NCBI GenBank assembly: GCA_013329175.1
Contig: DUKR01000043.1
Location: 1,066-15,758 of the forward strand
Reading direction: 5' to 3'
From: Candidatus Woesearchaeota archaeon
Lineage (GTDB): Archaea > Nanobdellota > Nanobdellia > Woesearchaeales > UBA11716
DNA: 14,693 nt
Part shown: positions 14,434-14,693 of the stretch, piece by piece
Layout of the letters: each line of letters starts with the position of its first letter
Numbering within the stretch: the first letter of the stretch is position 1
Made by a program: the position numbers and the translations under genes
Notes under the pieces: generated by a model
What the model was told of the DNA's origin: nothing
Seen by the model: only the letters and a program-made list of their open reading frames with translations
Database searches by the model: none

Positions 14434-14478
14434 AAAAAAAGCATTGGCCGTACCTCCCCTCGTTTCAACGGGCAATGC
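14434..14478 (-). terminator. Intrinsic-terminator-like hairpin with T7, minus strand
   Basis: GCATTG at 14441-14446 pairs with CAATGC at 14473-14478. After a single G-G mismatch, CCGT (14448-14451) pairs with ACGG (14468-14471), closing a 16-base loop. On the minus strand the stem is followed at once by seven T (14434-14440). It would end transcripts coming from the right edge and protect the promoter at 14302-14309. Confidence 0.6.
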
Positions 14479-14535
14479 GTAACTTCATCCCTTGTATTGC
14501 AGAGCGTCGTGCACTTTGAAATTCCGAGGTTAAAC

Positions 14536-14554
14536 AAAAAAAGCCTCAGTAGGC
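14536..14554 (-). terminator. Second small hairpin with T7, minus strand
   Basis: On the minus strand GCCT-ACTG-AGGC is a 4-bp stem followed by seven T (14536-14542). It is weaker than the element at 14434-14478 but has the same direction, so both act on transcription entering from the right. Confidence 0.4.
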
Positions 14555-14693
14555 CAGCAGGTCATTGCCGCAGTGTAGCGCGCTGCTGCATGCGCGGATG
14601 AAGGATGAACGGCTTTGCAGCGCACGACGGAATGTTCATCATCAACATTTGCAGCACATACAAAGGAATTGGATGAGAAAGAAGCCATAGACC

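Larger units (their letters stand above)
14310..14693. other. Gene-poor right end (384 bases)
   Basis: I see no convincing protein gene here. ORFs of 64 codons (14281-14475, minus) and 52 codons (14530-14688, minus) have no promoter or ribosome site I can defend and no recognisable motif. The stretch holds two minus-strand hairpin/poly-T elements (listed separately), an AT hairpin at 14631-14649 (AATGTT pairing with AACATT) and inverted pairs such as CGTCGTGC near 14504 with GCACGACG near 14622. A structured RNA or the 3' flank of a gene to the right is possible. Confidence 0.5.

Noticed and set aside
14281..14475. A 64-codon minus-strand ORF
   Set aside because: It contains the T7 of the terminator-like element at 14434-14478 and covers the consensus promoter of the small membrane-protein gene.
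14530..14688. A 52-codon minus-strand ORF near the right edge
   Set aside because: No promoter or ribosome site that I can defend, unlike-protein composition, and it overlaps the small hairpin/poly-T element.
1..14693. A CRISPR array accompanying the Csa3-like gene
   Set aside because: No regularly spaced repeats were found by reading, and no cas1/cas2 or effector gene is present in the window.

Overview
The window is archaeal. Its core genes (FEN-1, a 179-residue tRNA-splicing endonuclease, RNase Z, the Hjc Holliday-junction resolvase, a Trm5-family tRNA methyltransferase and a CARF-HTH Csa3-type regulator) are archaeal in type. Most of them show a TATA-like box 25-30 bases upstream of the start codon, as in leaderless archaeal transcription. 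I cannot place the lineage firmly. The small, tightly packed genes and the HTH/FEN-1 pairing would suit a DPANN-type archaeon, but that is a guess.

Region 1 (1-7822, minus strand) is an AT-rich defence-type operon. In order of transcription it encodes a PLD-nuclease/SF2-helicase fusion, a very large Eco57I-type DNA adenine methyltransferase with a target-recognition C-terminus, a short RhuM-type protein, and an HTH-nucleotidyltransferase that runs off the left edge. Genes overlap or sit 2 bases apart, and several have Shine-Dalgarno sites. Together the first two look like a split, two-polypeptide version of a single-chain ATP-dependent (type ISP-like) restriction-modification enzyme.

Region 2 (7823-8991) is the upstream end of that operon. 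A Csa3-like CARF-HTH regulator is transcribed toward the defence genes. A small protein with a possible ribbon-helix-helix fold diverges from it across a short intergenic region with two TATA boxes. No CRISPR array or cas gene is visible.

Region 3 (8992-14000) is GC-richer housekeeping DNA. It holds a convergent spacer with a candidate small structured RNA, then trm5-like, fen and an HTH/acidic-linker/nuclease-like gene joined to fen, then endA diverging from an rnz-hjc pair. It is a cluster of nucleic-acid processing enzymes for tRNA maturation and for replication or recombination.

Region 4 (14001-14693) has a small single-span membrane protein gene with its own promoter and poly-T terminator. 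About 450 bases follow with no convincing gene, but with two hairpin/poly-T elements that would stop minus-strand transcripts entering from the right.
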